Assembly: GCF_052116145.1 (NCBI RefSeq)
Contig: NZ_JBQKLQ010000001.1
Span: 434,001 to 498,000, forward strand
Reading direction: 5' to 3'
DNA: 64,000 bases
Origin: Fundicoccus sp052116145
Lineage (GTDB): Bacteria; Bacillota; Bacilli; Lactobacillales; Aerococcaceae
Below, piece by piece: positions 52,301 through 60,578 of this stretch (positions within the stretch are counted from its first letter, which is position 1; each line of letters starts with the position of its first letter). The translations under genes and the position numbers were made by a program. The notes beneath the pieces are model-generated. The model was given only the letters and a program-made list of their open reading frames with translations, was not told the origin of the DNA and did no database searches.

Positions 52301-53691
52301 ATCAATCACGTGCCCATGCTTATACCAAAGAGTTGTTTGGGGAAGAGTATGTTTACAAAGCCGGAACCATTGGGACTGTTGCTGAGAAAACCGCCTTTGG
52401 ATATGTCCGCGGCTATTTAGAAATTGAACAGAAACACTTACCTCAAGCCGAAAAAGAAAGATTAGCCAAAGGCATTGAAGGCGTTAAGCGAACAACTGGC
52501 CAGCATCCGGGCGGGATTATTGTTATACCGGATTATATGGACGTGTATGATTTCACGCCGATTCAATTCCCAGCCGATCAAGTCTTAGCTGAATGGAAAA
52601 CGACTCATTTTGACTTCCATTCAATTCACGATAACGTCTTGAAATTAGATATTCTGGGACACGATGATCCGACCATGATTCGTTTCCTACAAGACCTAAG
52701 TGGAATTGATCCGTTAACCATCCCACCAACCGATCCTGACGTTATGTCTTTATTTAGTAGTCCAGATATTTTAGGGGTGACACCTGAACAAATCTTTTCT
52801 AAAACGGGAACACTGGGTGTTCCAGAATTTGGAACGGGCTTCGTGCGTGGGATGTTAGAAGAAACGAAACCGGATACCTTTGCAGAGTTACTTCAGATTT
52901 CAGGCTTATCTCATGGAACCGACGTTTGGTTAGGAAACGCCCAAGAGTTAATTCGTAAGAAGGTCGTACCACTAGCTAAAGTAATCGGCTGTCGTGATGA
53001 TATCATGGTGGCTTTAATTCAGTATGGTATGGAAGATGGACTGGCCTTTAAAATTATGGAGAACGTACGTAAAGGTAAAGGCATCCCAGATGACTGGCAA
53101 GAAGAAATGCGTGCCAACAATGTGCCCGAATGGTACATTGACTCTTGCTTGAAGATTAAATATATGTTCCCGAAAGCCCATGCGGCCGCTTACATCCTAA
53201 TGGCGCTACGCGTGGCATATTTTAAAGTTCACCACCCAATATTCTATTATTCGGCCTACTTCTCAGTACGTGCCACTGACTTTGACATCATCGCCATGCA
53301 CCAAGGAAAAGAAATGGTCAAACGCCGAATTCGCGAAATTAACGACAAAGGTTTCGACAAGACAGCCAAAGACAACAACTTACTAACTGTCCTTGAAATC
53401 GCCAATGAAATGCTTGAACGAGGTTTCAGCTTCCAAATGGTCAACTTAGAAAAATCGCATTCCGACGAATTTATTATCGAAGGCGACACACTGATCCCAC
53501 CATTTAGAGCAGTCCCAGGACTAGGCGCTAACGTCGCCAAACAAATCATTGCTGCCCGTGAAGAAGCTAGTTTCTTATCGAAAGAAGACTTGGCCAAACG
53601 TGGAAAAGTTTCAAAGACTATTATGGAATACCTATCAGAACACGGTGTTCTAGACGGCATGCCTGAAGAAGACCAATTAAGTCTCTTTTAA
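49384..53691 (+). CDS. polC: DNA polymerase III PolC
   Basis: The replicative polymerase of low-GC Gram-positives, 1435 aa. In order: N-terminal domain, OB-fold (about 225-320), PHP domain split by the exonuclease (VELHMHSNMSMMDA near 336; YVVFDVETTGLSSVYDSIIE near 418), the polymerase core with a zinc-binding CQNCYF ... GCPDCG (about 905-940), and catalytic DIDLNF (about 965). KAHAAAYILMALRVAYFK and the C-terminal duplex-binding region follow. GAAAGGAG lies 7 nt before ATG. It follows rseP directly; proS, usual between them in many relatives, is absent. Confidence 0.98.
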   Translation: MNDNRQLFELLIEQIQINDADILAAIKAVEIDRVDVYPESRLWHFYLTSPHRIHPDAFRIFTHYVKAAFSEIADIDIWWDFEEDSINSRVILDYWQAIQAVFGTERPFLKNCLSQASTRIENDQLVIGLSSQLQVDMLENQYNDILQLRFKQVGIEDVKLKYYVDHELNEQEKNDVIQRQSDEDERSLVEALEAMENNERKQVKVIESTGDLAPIGKDIPNVIPTPLIDLLDNQYRQVIEGYVFNKDIISLKSGNELMILKITDYTSSVAVKVMSGRNIKKEQLHQYGKGDWLRLEGDMIPDNYSGEMDFRPRSIRKIKKAVRLDNAPEDGKRVELHMHSNMSMMDASNSVSDLIAQAAAWGHKAVAITDHAGAQAFPDAFSAANKHGIKVLYGIEANVVNDGELVAYNPHHIALDDATYVVFDVETTGLSSVYDSIIELAGVKMHEGNVIDTFEAFINPGHPLSAFTTELTGITDAMLADAPDAAPVLRRFKEFCEGSILVAHNASFDIGFINKGYEKIGEEHTSLPVIDTLELSRLVNQHLKSHGLNRLARHYGVLLEQHHRAIYDSETTGQIMLKLLEQAKDQYSMIYHDELNNQMGKGESYKQARPFHATILAKNQQGLKDLFKLISASNVEYYYREPRVPRSLLNKYRENLLIGTACSSGEVFTAMMQKGYDEANQLVDFYDYIEIQPKSVYEVLIEQELIRSEEDLEHIMKEMVRLGRENDKIVVATGNVHYLEEKDSIYREILIRSKKINANRQMFFPPLHFRTTEEMLAEFAFLGEELAYELVVTNSNLIADSIDEVEVIKSKLYTPNIEGSNEQIRELSYNKAHELYGENLPEIVEKRIEKELNSIISNGFAVIYLISQKLVHKSMEDGYLVGSRGSVGSSLVATLTGITEVNPLAPHYYCQNCYFSEFYTDGSVGSGYDLPERGCPDCGQRLSKEGQDIPFETFLGFYGDKVPDIDLNFSGAYQSRAHAYTKELFGEEYVYKAGTIGTVAEKTAFGYVRGYLEIEQKHLPQAEKERLAKGIEGVKRTTGQHPGGIIVIPDYMDVYDFTPIQFPADQVLAEWKTTHFDFHSIHDNVLKLDILGHDDPTMIRFLQDLSGIDPLTIPPTDPDVMSLFSSPDILGVTPEQIFSKTGTLGVPEFGTGFVRGMLEETKPDTFAELLQISGLSHGTDVWLGNAQELIRKKVVPLAKVIGCRDDIMVALIQYGMEDGLAFKIMENVRKGKGIPDDWQEEMRANNVPEWYIDSCLKIKYMFPKAHAAAYILMALRVAYFKVHHPIFYYSAYFSVRATDFDIIAMHQGKEMVKRRIREINDKGFDKTAKDNNLLTVLEIANEMLERGFSFQMVNLEKSHSDEFIIEGDTLIPPFRAVPGLGANVAKQIIAAREEASFLSKEDLAKRGKVSKTIMEYLSEHGVLDGMPEEDQLSLF

Positions 53692-53755
53692 TATTAAAAA
53701 ATAGGGCACTAAAAATGTGTTGTAACATATGTAGCATAAACTATAAGGTCACCTG

Positions 53756-53785
53756 ACTCTCAGCTAAAGTCTGCTGGGAGTTTTT
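53756..53785 (+). terminator. intrinsic terminator of polC
   Basis: ACTCTCAGC (53756-53764) pairs with GCTGGGAGT (53773-53781) with one G-T pair, followed by T. Confidence 0.75.
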
Positions 53786-53956
53786 CGTTGTATAAGGGAT
53801 CATAAAGTACAGCTTGATTGACCATGCTTCAGTATACTGAACATTATTATAAATTGTCACCACACGGTTTTATAAGAAGAGCAGGTGGTTAGCTTTGTTT
53901 TCTGGTCATTAGTCACATGTTTAACTAAAACATTCAAGTTATCTTTTGAATAATGC

Positions 53957-53985
53957 TTGATTTATTTCGAATTCGAGGTTATACT
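53957..53985 (+). promoter_or_regulatory. promoter of the flavin reductase gene
   Basis: TTGATT (53957-53962), a 17-nt spacer and TATACT (53980-53985). The rest of the 340-bp gap before it (53692-53956) holds only the polC terminator. Confidence 0.65.
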
Positions 53986-54031
53986 AAGATAGAAGTAAAT
54001 GATACTATTAAAATTCGAAAGGATGTTTAGC

Positions 54032-54580
54032 ATGACGAAGATTGGTGTAGTAGTAGGTACGTTACGTAAAGAATCATTTTCACGCAAATGGGCAAAGAAT
54101 ATTGTTGAATTATTACCAGAAGGTTACGAAGTTGAGTTTTTAGAGATTGACAACTTACCCTTATATAACGAAGAATATGATGAGAACAGTCCGGCTGAAT
54201 ATACAGCGTTTCGTGAGTCTGTCGCTCGTCAAGATGCGATTATTTTTGCGACAGGTGAGTATAACCGCTCTATTCCTGGTGCATTAAAGAATGCTCTAGA
54301 CGTTGCTTCTCGTCCATGGGGACAAAGTGTTTGGTCAGGAAAGCCGGCTTTAGTCGTTTCTCATTCAATTTCAAATGTTTCGGGATCGCTCGCACAATTC
54401 CACTTACGTCAAATTTTAGCATTCTTAGATATGCCTGTATTGGGTCAACCAGAAGTGATGTTAGCCAACTCTCAAAATTTAATTGGTGAAGATGGGAAAG
54501 TTAATAATCAAGGAACGGTAGACTTCTTACAGACAGTTGTGGATGCGTATGTGGCATTTATCGAGAAGCATAAAGCATAA
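54032..54580 (+). CDS. NAD(P)H-dependent FMN reductase
   Basis: A 182-aa flavodoxin-fold oxidoreductase (FMN_red family, azoreductase/chromate-reductase like). GVVVGTLRKESFSRKWAKNI is the FMN phosphate loop, and TGEYNRSIPGALKNALDVAS the second FMN-binding motif. I start at ATG 54032 with AAAGGATG 8 nt upstream rather than at the upstream in-frame ATG. It is monocistronic with its own promoter and terminator. The physiological substrate is unknown; quinone or oxidative-stress roles are typical. Confidence 0.9.
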   Translation: MTKIGVVVGTLRKESFSRKWAKNIVELLPEGYEVEFLEIDNLPLYNEEYDENSPAEYTAFRESVARQDAIIFATGEYNRSIPGALKNALDVASRPWGQSVWSGKPALVVSHSISNVSGSLAQFHLRQILAFLDMPVLGQPEVMLANSQNLIGEDGKVNNQGTVDFLQTVVDAYVAFIEKHKA

Positions 54581-54599
54581 TTTAATAGTGACACGTTAC

Positions 54600-54634
54600 A
54601 GACAGCCTCAAAAAATAGAGGCTGTCTTGTTTTT
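54600..54634 (+). terminator. intrinsic terminator of the flavin reductase gene
   Basis: AGACAGCCTC (54600-54609) pairs with GAGGCTGTCT (54618-54627), followed by TGTTTTT. Confidence 0.9.
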
Positions 54635-54869
54635 ATGGATGACTGGTTTTGAACTAAGCAATCACTGAAAAGGGCTGCGATAGCTTAGTTCATCAAGGGT
54701 TTGAAGCAAAGCAAAATTTACTATGTGTAAACTTATGAATCATTCGTTGCTAAGTTTAAAATTAAATTAAGTAATTCTTATGAAGATTATATAACTTTTA
54801 CTTTTGGCGTCTCTATGTCCTGATAATCAGTCGTTATTGGGCTGGTTTAGGCATAAAGACGCCATTTAC
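54635..54869. other. non-coding stretch with long inverted repeats
   Basis: No gene is visible. There is an inverted repeat GAACTAAGC with GCTTAGTTC (around 54651-54690) and a second one GGCGTC..TATG with CATA..GACGCC (around 54805-54862). The latter has a 34-nt loop and resembles a structured RNA arm. Neither has a T run, so they are not typical terminators. Confidence 0.4.
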
Positions 54870-54898
54870 TTGATATAAGGGAATGTTTGTGATATTAT
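54870..54898 (+). promoter_or_regulatory. promoter of the rimP-nusA-infB operon
   Basis: TTGATA (54870-54875), a 17-nt spacer and TATTAT (54893-54898). Transcription would start near 54905, giving a leader of about 130 nt that contains an early terminator. Confidence 0.65.
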
Positions 54899-54924
54899 AA
54901 TAAAGTAGAAAAACGTAGGAGAGG

Positions 54925-54950
54925 AGTGAGCGGCAACGCTCGCTTTTTTC
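54925..54950 (+). terminator. leader attenuator of the rimP-nusA operon
   Basis: AG-GAGCG pairs with CGCTC-CT across a GCAA loop (54925-54943), followed by six T. It lies about 20 nt after the predicted start of transcription and 86 bp before rimP. It is suited to feedback control, since NusA itself modulates termination. Confidence 0.75.
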
Positions 54951-55035
54951 ATGCAGTTGGAAGCGTTAAAGAAACGTGTGAACAATTGGACTATGAGGTG
55001 CAGACAGAATTTTGAAGAATTTAAGAGGTGAATAA

Positions 55036-55509
55036 ATGAGTGCTATTTTAGATAAAGTTAAGCCAATAATCGAGCCAATCGTAAGTGATATGGGTTGTTC
55101 TTTGGTGGATGTAGAGTATTTAAAAGAAGGTAGAAACTGGTTCTTACGTGTTTATGCGGATAAAGAAGGTGGCATCGATTTAGACGATTGTGCTGCAATT
55201 AGCGAACAGCTTAGCGAGGCATTTGACCAAATTCATCCTGACCCTTTCCCAGATGCTTATTTTCTAGAAGTATCGTCACCAGGTGCTGAACGACCTTTAA
55301 AAACGGAAGCAGATATCTTAGCGGCTATCGGTGAATATGTGCATTTTGATTATTATTTCCCACAATATGGTGAAAAACAACATGAAGGCACTTTATTAGA
55401 AGTATCTGACGAACATTATTTACTTGAAGTTCGAATTAAAACCGCGACGAGAAAATTTGAAATTGAGAAAAAAGCAGTTTCTAAAGCCCGTTTAGCGATT
55501 AAATTTTAA
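55036..55509 (+). CDS. rimP: ribosome maturation factor RimP
   Basis: A 157-aa 30S assembly factor (YhbC/DUF150). DMGCSLVDVEYLKEGRNWFL and RVYADKEGGIDLDDCAAISE are the N-domain, YFLEVSSPGAERPLK the conserved junction, and the C-terminal SH3-like domain follows. AAGAGGTG lies 7 nt before ATG. It is first in the operon rimP-nusA-ylxR-ylxQ-infB-rbfA. Confidence 0.95.
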   Translation: MSAILDKVKPIIEPIVSDMGCSLVDVEYLKEGRNWFLRVYADKEGGIDLDDCAAISEQLSEAFDQIHPDPFPDAYFLEVSSPGAERPLKTEADILAAIGEYVHFDYYFPQYGEKQHEGTLLEVSDEHYLLEVRIKTATRKFEIEKKAVSKARLAIKF

Positions 55510-55533
55510 ATGAAAGTTAAGTGAGGGAAAATA

Positions 55534-56943
55534 ATGAGTAAAGAATTAGTTGCAGCAATGCAAGTGTTAGAAGAAGAAAAAGGTATTTCACGAACTGTCA
55601 TTAAAGAAGCATTAGAATCAGCTTTAGTGTTAGCTTATAAGAAAAATTATGACCAAGCGCAAAACGTTGACGTGGTTTTCGATGAAAACAATGGTAAGAT
55701 TGCTGTTTATTCAGTAAAAGAAGTTGTCGAAACGAACTATGACAGTACGTTAGAAATCAGTTTAGAAGAAGCTTTAAAAATTAATCGTGCCTATGAAATT
55801 GGCGACAAGATTAAATTTGAAGTCACGCCAAAAGACTTCGGTCGTATCGCGACACAAACGGCTAAGCATGTTATTATGCAAAGAATTCGTGAAGCTGAAC
55901 GTGAGATTATCTTTGAAGAGTATAGCCAATACCAAGATGAGATTTTAACAGGTACAGTTGAACGTCAAGATAATCGCAACGTGTACGTTAACTTAGGTAA
56001 AATCGAAGCGATTATGCCAATTAATGAACAAATTCCCAATGAAGAGTTTACAATGGACGAGCGTATCAAAGTGTATGTCTCTAAAGTAGATAAAACACCT
56101 AAAGGACCTCAAGTCATTGTTTCTCGCGCACACCAAGATTTCTTACGTCGTTTATTTGAACAGGAAGTACCAGAAATTTATGATGGTGTTGTAGAAATTA
56201 TGAGCGTTGCACGTGAAGCGGGCGATCGTTCGAAAGTAGCGGTTCGTTCACGTGACAAAAATATTGACCCTGTTGGAACGTGTGTCGGTCAACGCGGCCA
56301 ACGTGTTCAAACTATTGTTAACGAATTGAATGGCGAGAATATGGATATTATTGAGTGGGCTGAAACGCCTCAAGAGTTTATTCGTAACGCCATGAACCCA
56401 GCAGATGTTATTGACGTGATTTTCGATGAAGCGAATCACTCATGTATCGTGGTTGTTCCTGATTACCAATTATCATTAGCAATCGGTAAAAAAGGTCAGA
56501 ACGCTCGTTTAGCTGCACGCTTAACAACTTATAAAATTGATATTAAGTCAGAAACAGCTTATGCTGAATATCAAGACGAACAAGCTGCCTTAACTTTTAA
56601 AGAAGAGGAAGATGCGCTAGATTATGGTCATGATGTTGACTTATCAAACGTTGACGGTGATTATTTAGCCTCAGAAGATGTGATTACTGATGAAACAGTT
56701 GATTACGATGCTGAAGCAGCAGATTTAAACGAAAGCTTGTACGGTGAGACAACAGAGGAAACGTTTGAAGCAACTGGCGATGTTGACGCTTTACGCGAAG
56801 AACAAGATAAAGCAGAGCAAAACTACGACGCTGAAGATGTGGAAACTTTAATCGCTGATGCTGAAATTGATCCTGAGCAATCTTACGATGAATTAGTTGA
56901 AGAAACTGATTTTATTGAAGAAGTATCAGAAGAAGAATTATAA
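55534..56943 (+). CDS. nusA: transcription factor NusA
   Basis: A 469-aa RNA polymerase-associated pausing/termination factor. In order: N-terminal domain (1-130), S1 domain (about 135-200; LTGTVERQDNRNVYVNLGKI), then KH1 and KH2 (about 230-345; VGTCVGQRGQRVQTIVNELN and AIGKKGQNARLAARL). The last 115 residues are a very acidic, repetitive tail (DVETLIADAEIDPEQSYDEL) longer than in Bacillus. GAGGG lies 7 nt before ATG. NusA may act on the attenuator in its own leader. Confidence 0.97.
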   Translation: MSKELVAAMQVLEEEKGISRTVIKEALESALVLAYKKNYDQAQNVDVVFDENNGKIAVYSVKEVVETNYDSTLEISLEEALKINRAYEIGDKIKFEVTPKDFGRIATQTAKHVIMQRIREAEREIIFEEYSQYQDEILTGTVERQDNRNVYVNLGKIEAIMPINEQIPNEEFTMDERIKVYVSKVDKTPKGPQVIVSRAHQDFLRRLFEQEVPEIYDGVVEIMSVAREAGDRSKVAVRSRDKNIDPVGTCVGQRGQRVQTIVNELNGENMDIIEWAETPQEFIRNAMNPADVIDVIFDEANHSCIVVVPDYQLSLAIGKKGQNARLAARLTTYKIDIKSETAYAEYQDEQAALTFKEEEDALDYGHDVDLSNVDGDYLASEDVITDETVDYDAEAADLNESLYGETTEETFEATGDVDALREEQDKAEQNYDAEDVETLIADAEIDPEQSYDELVEETDFIEEVSEEEL

Positions 56944-56970
56944 TTTAATCTTACTTAGGGAGGGATACAT

Positions 56971-57270
56971 TTGAAAAACAATCAAGCCAAACGTAAAGTT
57001 CCTTTGAGAAAATGTATCGTATCACAAGAAATGTACCCGAAAAAAGAATTGGTACGTGTGGTAAAAAATAAAGAAGGCGAAGTTTTCTTAGATCCATCTG
57101 GTCGACAAAATGGACGAGGAGCTTATATTGCCTTAGAGCCCAAATTAGCCTTAAAAGCTAAAGAAAAGCGAGTGTTTGATCGTGCCTTTAGTATGAAAGT
57201 AAGCGATGAGTTTTATGATGAACTGTATGCTTATGTAGATCATCAAAAAGCACGGAAAGAACTACTATGA
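56971..57270 (+). CDS. ylxR: YlxR (RnpM) RNA-binding protein
   Basis: A 99-aa basic protein of the DUF448 family. RKVPLRKCIVSQEMYPKKEL and GRQNGRGAYIALEPKLALKA are the family signatures. In Bacillus the homologue (RnpM) modulates RNase P; the same role here is inferred. It starts at TTG 56971 with GGGAGG 7 nt upstream. It overlaps ylxQ by 4 nt. Confidence 0.93.
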   Translation: MKNNQAKRKVPLRKCIVSQEMYPKKELVRVVKNKEGEVFLDPSGRQNGRGAYIALEPKLALKAKEKRVFDRAFSMKVSDEFYDELYAYVDHQKARKELL

Positions 57271-57584
57271 GCCCGGAACAAAAACAATTAAACTTACTAG
57301 GTTTAGCGAATCGAGCGCGTAGTTTAGTATCAGGCGACGAGTTTGTTGAGAAGTCGATCAAAAGCAAACAAGTCTATGTTGTCATCTGTGCATCTGATGT
57401 CAGTGAAGCAACACGTGAACGTTATATAGGTTTGTGTGAGCGTGCAAATGTTCCTTTAAACCTGACTTTTACAAGAGAAGAAATTAGCCATGCGATTGGT
57501 AAAACGCGTTCAATTTGCGCCTTGAACAATCCGGGCATGTCAAAGAAATTTTTATCATATGTGACAGGAGAAAAAACAACATGA
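57267..57584 (+). CDS. ylxQ: YlxQ, L7Ae-family ribosomal protein
   Basis: A 105-aa kink-turn-binding protein (L7Ae/L30e/S12e family). NLLGLANRARSLVSGDEFVE and FTREEISHAIGKTRSICALN are typical. Its start overlaps the ylxR stop (ATGA), so it is translationally coupled. The conserved neighbours nusA and infB support the call. Confidence 0.92.
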   Translation: MSPEQKQLNLLGLANRARSLVSGDEFVEKSIKSKQVYVVICASDVSEATRERYIGLCERANVPLNLTFTREEISHAIGKTRSICALNNPGMSKKFLSYVTGEKTT

Positions 57585-57616
57585 GATAAATAACTGAATA
57601 TTAGGAAGGTGATATT

Positions 57617-59911
57617 ATGTCAGCAATTCGCGTCTATGAATTTGCAAAGAAATTTGATTTAAGTAGTAAAGAACTACTTGATATTGCAAAAACAAATGGA
57701 ATGAATTTCAATAGTCATATGTCGTCAATGGACGATAAACAACAAACGCAATTAACTAACGCTATCAAGAAACCAAAGGCGAAAGCCCAACCAACCAATC
57801 AAGCAAATCACAATAGAAAGAATGCCGAACAAACTGCTCCCACGAGCACGCCGGCAAAAGGTACATCCATGACTGAAAAATCTAACAAAACTACTCATAC
57901 TCAAACGACTCAAGGCCAAGCGACTAACAACACGTCAAACACTACTCCTAAAGCGAATGCTAAACCAGTTGCACCGAAGCAGCCTGTTAAACAACAGACG
58001 AAAGCATCGATTGCAGCAGAAAAAGCAGCTAAAGAGTTTGGTAACAGACGTCATTCACGTGGCGGACGCCGTAATCGTCGAGGCGGCAGATATAATCAGC
58101 CGAAAACAGAATCTAAAGGTCTAACAGCACGTAAACATAAAGATTTGCCTGAAAAATTGGTTTATAGCGAAGGTATGAATATTCAAGAAATAGCGAAACA
58201 ATTCCACCGTGATGCTTCAGAAATCATCAAAAAATTACTTATGTTAGGCGTAATGGCTAACCAGAACCAAGCATTATCAAAAGAAGTGATTGAATTAATC
58301 TGTATGGAATATGGTGTTGAACCCGAGCAAAAAGAAGTAGTCAACGTTTCTGATTTAAATTACTACTTCGAGAATGCTCGCGAAAATAGATCTGAAGAAG
58401 ACTTAGCAACTCGTCCACCAGTTGTTACAATTATGGGACACGTTGACCACGGTAAAACTACTTTACTTGACCAACTACGTCATACACGTGTTACTGAAGG
58501 TGAAGCCGGCGGTATTACACAACATATTGGTGCTTACCAAGTTGTAGCTGACGGTAAAACAATCACATTCTTGGATACTCCAGGACATGCGGCCTTTACA
58601 ACCATGCGTGCACGTGGTGCAGATGTTACCGATATTACCATTATTGTTGTAGCTGCTGATGATGGTGTAATGCCTCAAACAGTTGAAGCAATTAACCATG
58701 CAAAAGCTGCTGGCGTTCCAATCATTGTAGCAATCAATAAAATTGATAAACCAACTGCTAATCCAGACCGTGTCAAACAAGAATTAACTGAGCACGGAAT
58801 TATCCCTGAAGCCTGGGGTGGAGAGCATATCTTCGTTGAAATTTCGGCGAAAATGAACATGAATATTGACGAATTATTAGAAATGGTTCTTTTAGTTTCT
58901 GAAGTTGAAGAATTAAAAGCAGAACCAAATCGTTTAGCTTTAGGGACTGTTATTGAAGCGCGTTTGGATAAATCACAAGGTGCAACTGCAACGTTACTTG
59001 TACAAGAAGGTACATTAAATGTTGGTGATCCAATCGTAGTTGGTAATACATACGGTAAAGTTAGAACGATGTTAAACGATAATGGTCGTCGTATCAAATC
59101 AGCTGGCCCAGCAACTCCTGTTGAAATCACTGGTTTAAACGATGCTCCTCAAGCGGGTGACTTATTCGTAGTCTTCGAAGATGAAAAATCTGCTCGTCAA
59201 GCAGGTGAAGAACGTGCGAGTCGTGCATTAGAATTACAAAGAGATAGCAAGAAAAAAGTAACTCTTGAAAACTTATTTGATAGTATTCAAGAAGGTGAAA
59301 TGAAGTCTGTTAACGTTATTATTAAAGGTGACGTTCAAGGTTCAGTTGAAGCTTTATCTGCTAGCTTGCAAAAAATCGAAGTGGAAGGTGTTAAAGTTAA
59401 CATCGTTCATCAGGCTGTTGGAGCAATCAACGAAAGTGATATTACCTTAGCTTCTGCATCAGGTGCAATTGTTATTGGCTTTAACGTTCGCCCAACACCA
59501 CAAGCTCGTACACAAGCGCAAGAAGAAGAAATCGAAATTCGATCACATCGTATTATTTACGACGCGATCGAAGAGATTGAAACTGCTATGCAAGGGATGT
59601 TAGATCCTGAGTACGTTGAAGAAATCACAGGACAAGTTGTGGTTCGTGAAACGTATACAGTTTCTAAAGTTGGAACAATTGCGGGTGCTTATGTATTAGA
59701 CGGCTTTATTCAAAACTCAAGTAGTATTCGCTTAATTCGTGATAACATTGTTATCTTCGAAGGTGAATTAGCAAGCTTGAAACGCTTTAAAGATGATGCT
59801 AAAGAAGTTGCTAAAGGCTTCGAATGTGGTATTATGATTGAAAACTACAACGATATTGAAGTAGACGATATCATTGAACCATACCGTATGGTAGAAGTTA
59901 AACGCAAATAA
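57617..59911 (+). CDS. infB: translation initiation factor IF-2
   Basis: A 764-aa GTPase that places initiator tRNA on the ribosome. The N-terminal IF2_N domain (RVYEFAKKFDLSSKELLDIA) is followed by a low-complexity Thr/Asn/Gln/Ala linker (about 55-140), a basic RGG-like patch (RRHSRGGRRNRRGGRYN), a second IF2_N, and the G domain: GHVDHGKTTLLD (G1), GGITQHIGAY (G2), DTPGHAAF (G3), NKIDKP (G4). Domains II-IV complete it. GGAAGGTG lies 7-8 nt before ATG. Confidence 0.97.
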   Translation: MSAIRVYEFAKKFDLSSKELLDIAKTNGMNFNSHMSSMDDKQQTQLTNAIKKPKAKAQPTNQANHNRKNAEQTAPTSTPAKGTSMTEKSNKTTHTQTTQGQATNNTSNTTPKANAKPVAPKQPVKQQTKASIAAEKAAKEFGNRRHSRGGRRNRRGGRYNQPKTESKGLTARKHKDLPEKLVYSEGMNIQEIAKQFHRDASEIIKKLLMLGVMANQNQALSKEVIELICMEYGVEPEQKEVVNVSDLNYYFENARENRSEEDLATRPPVVTIMGHVDHGKTTLLDQLRHTRVTEGEAGGITQHIGAYQVVADGKTITFLDTPGHAAFTTMRARGADVTDITIIVVAADDGVMPQTVEAINHAKAAGVPIIVAINKIDKPTANPDRVKQELTEHGIIPEAWGGEHIFVEISAKMNMNIDELLEMVLLVSEVEELKAEPNRLALGTVIEARLDKSQGATATLLVQEGTLNVGDPIVVGNTYGKVRTMLNDNGRRIKSAGPATPVEITGLNDAPQAGDLFVVFEDEKSARQAGEERASRALELQRDSKKKVTLENLFDSIQEGEMKSVNVIIKGDVQGSVEALSASLQKIEVEGVKVNIVHQAVGAINESDITLASASGAIVIGFNVRPTPQARTQAQEEEIEIRSHRIIYDAIEEIETAMQGMLDPEYVEEITGQVVVRETYTVSKVGTIAGAYVLDGFIQNSSSIRLIRDNIVIFEGELASLKRFKDDAKEVAKGFECGIMIENYNDIEVDDIIEPYRMVEVKRK

Positions 59912-59938
59912 TATTTAAAACAAAGGGGAGGCCCCACT

Positions 59939-60340
59939 ATGGCGAAATTTCGCGCAGGTCGTATCCGTCAAGAGATATTAAAAGAAGTCTCAGACATCTT
60001 AATGCGTGGTGTTAAAGATCCACGTGTTGATGGTGTAACGATAACGGATGTTGAAGTGACTGGTGATTTACAACAAGCCACAATTTATTATAGTACTTTG
60101 TCAGACTTAGCTGGTGAACGCCAGAAAACTGAAGCAGGACTTAATGCTGCTAAAGGTAAAGTACGTAGTGAATTAGGCAGACGATTGACTGTTTATAAAA
60201 CACCTGAAATCACATTTGAACGTGATCATTCAGTTGATTATGGTAGTCGTATTGATACTTTGCTTAATCAGATTAAGTCGACTGACGTGACATCTGAAGA
60301 TGTTGAAGAGTTTGAAGACGACATTGACACTAAAGAATAA
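59939..60340 (+). CDS. rbfA: ribosome-binding factor A
   Basis: A 133-aa KH-fold 30S maturation factor. FRAGRIRQEILKEVSDILMR and VKDPRVDGVTITDVEVTGDL are diagnostic, as is PEITFERDHSVDYGSRIDTL. An acidic tail follows. GGGGAGG lies 9 nt before ATG 59939. It closes the operon; a terminator follows. Confidence 0.95.
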   Translation: MAKFRAGRIRQEILKEVSDILMRGVKDPRVDGVTITDVEVTGDLQQATIYYSTLSDLAGERQKTEAGLNAAKGKVRSELGRRLTVYKTPEITFERDHSVDYGSRIDTLLNQIKSTDVTSEDVEEFEDDIDTKE

Positions 60341-60359
60341 TTAAATGAATCAATTACCA

Positions 60360-60404
60360 AAAGCACTCAACGATTGTTTCGGCAATCATTGCGTGCTTTT
60401 TTTT
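60360..60404 (+). terminator. intrinsic terminator of the nusA-rbfA operon
   Basis: AAAGCAC...CGATTG pairs with CAATCA...GTGCTTT (60360-60398), followed by T. Confidence 0.85.
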
Positions 60405-60578
60405 ATTTGTGTACATGAAGTTTTGTGTGAACGGTAAGTTTTCGGCTAGCTTCTAGCCTAAATATAATTCTTAGAGTGATTAAGGAATGCATAGAAATAT
60501 GGTGTAAGCACTATAATTTTGTTATAATCTAGAGTGATGAAATAAATGCTTGAATGTAATTATAGGGAGTGTCGTAGA

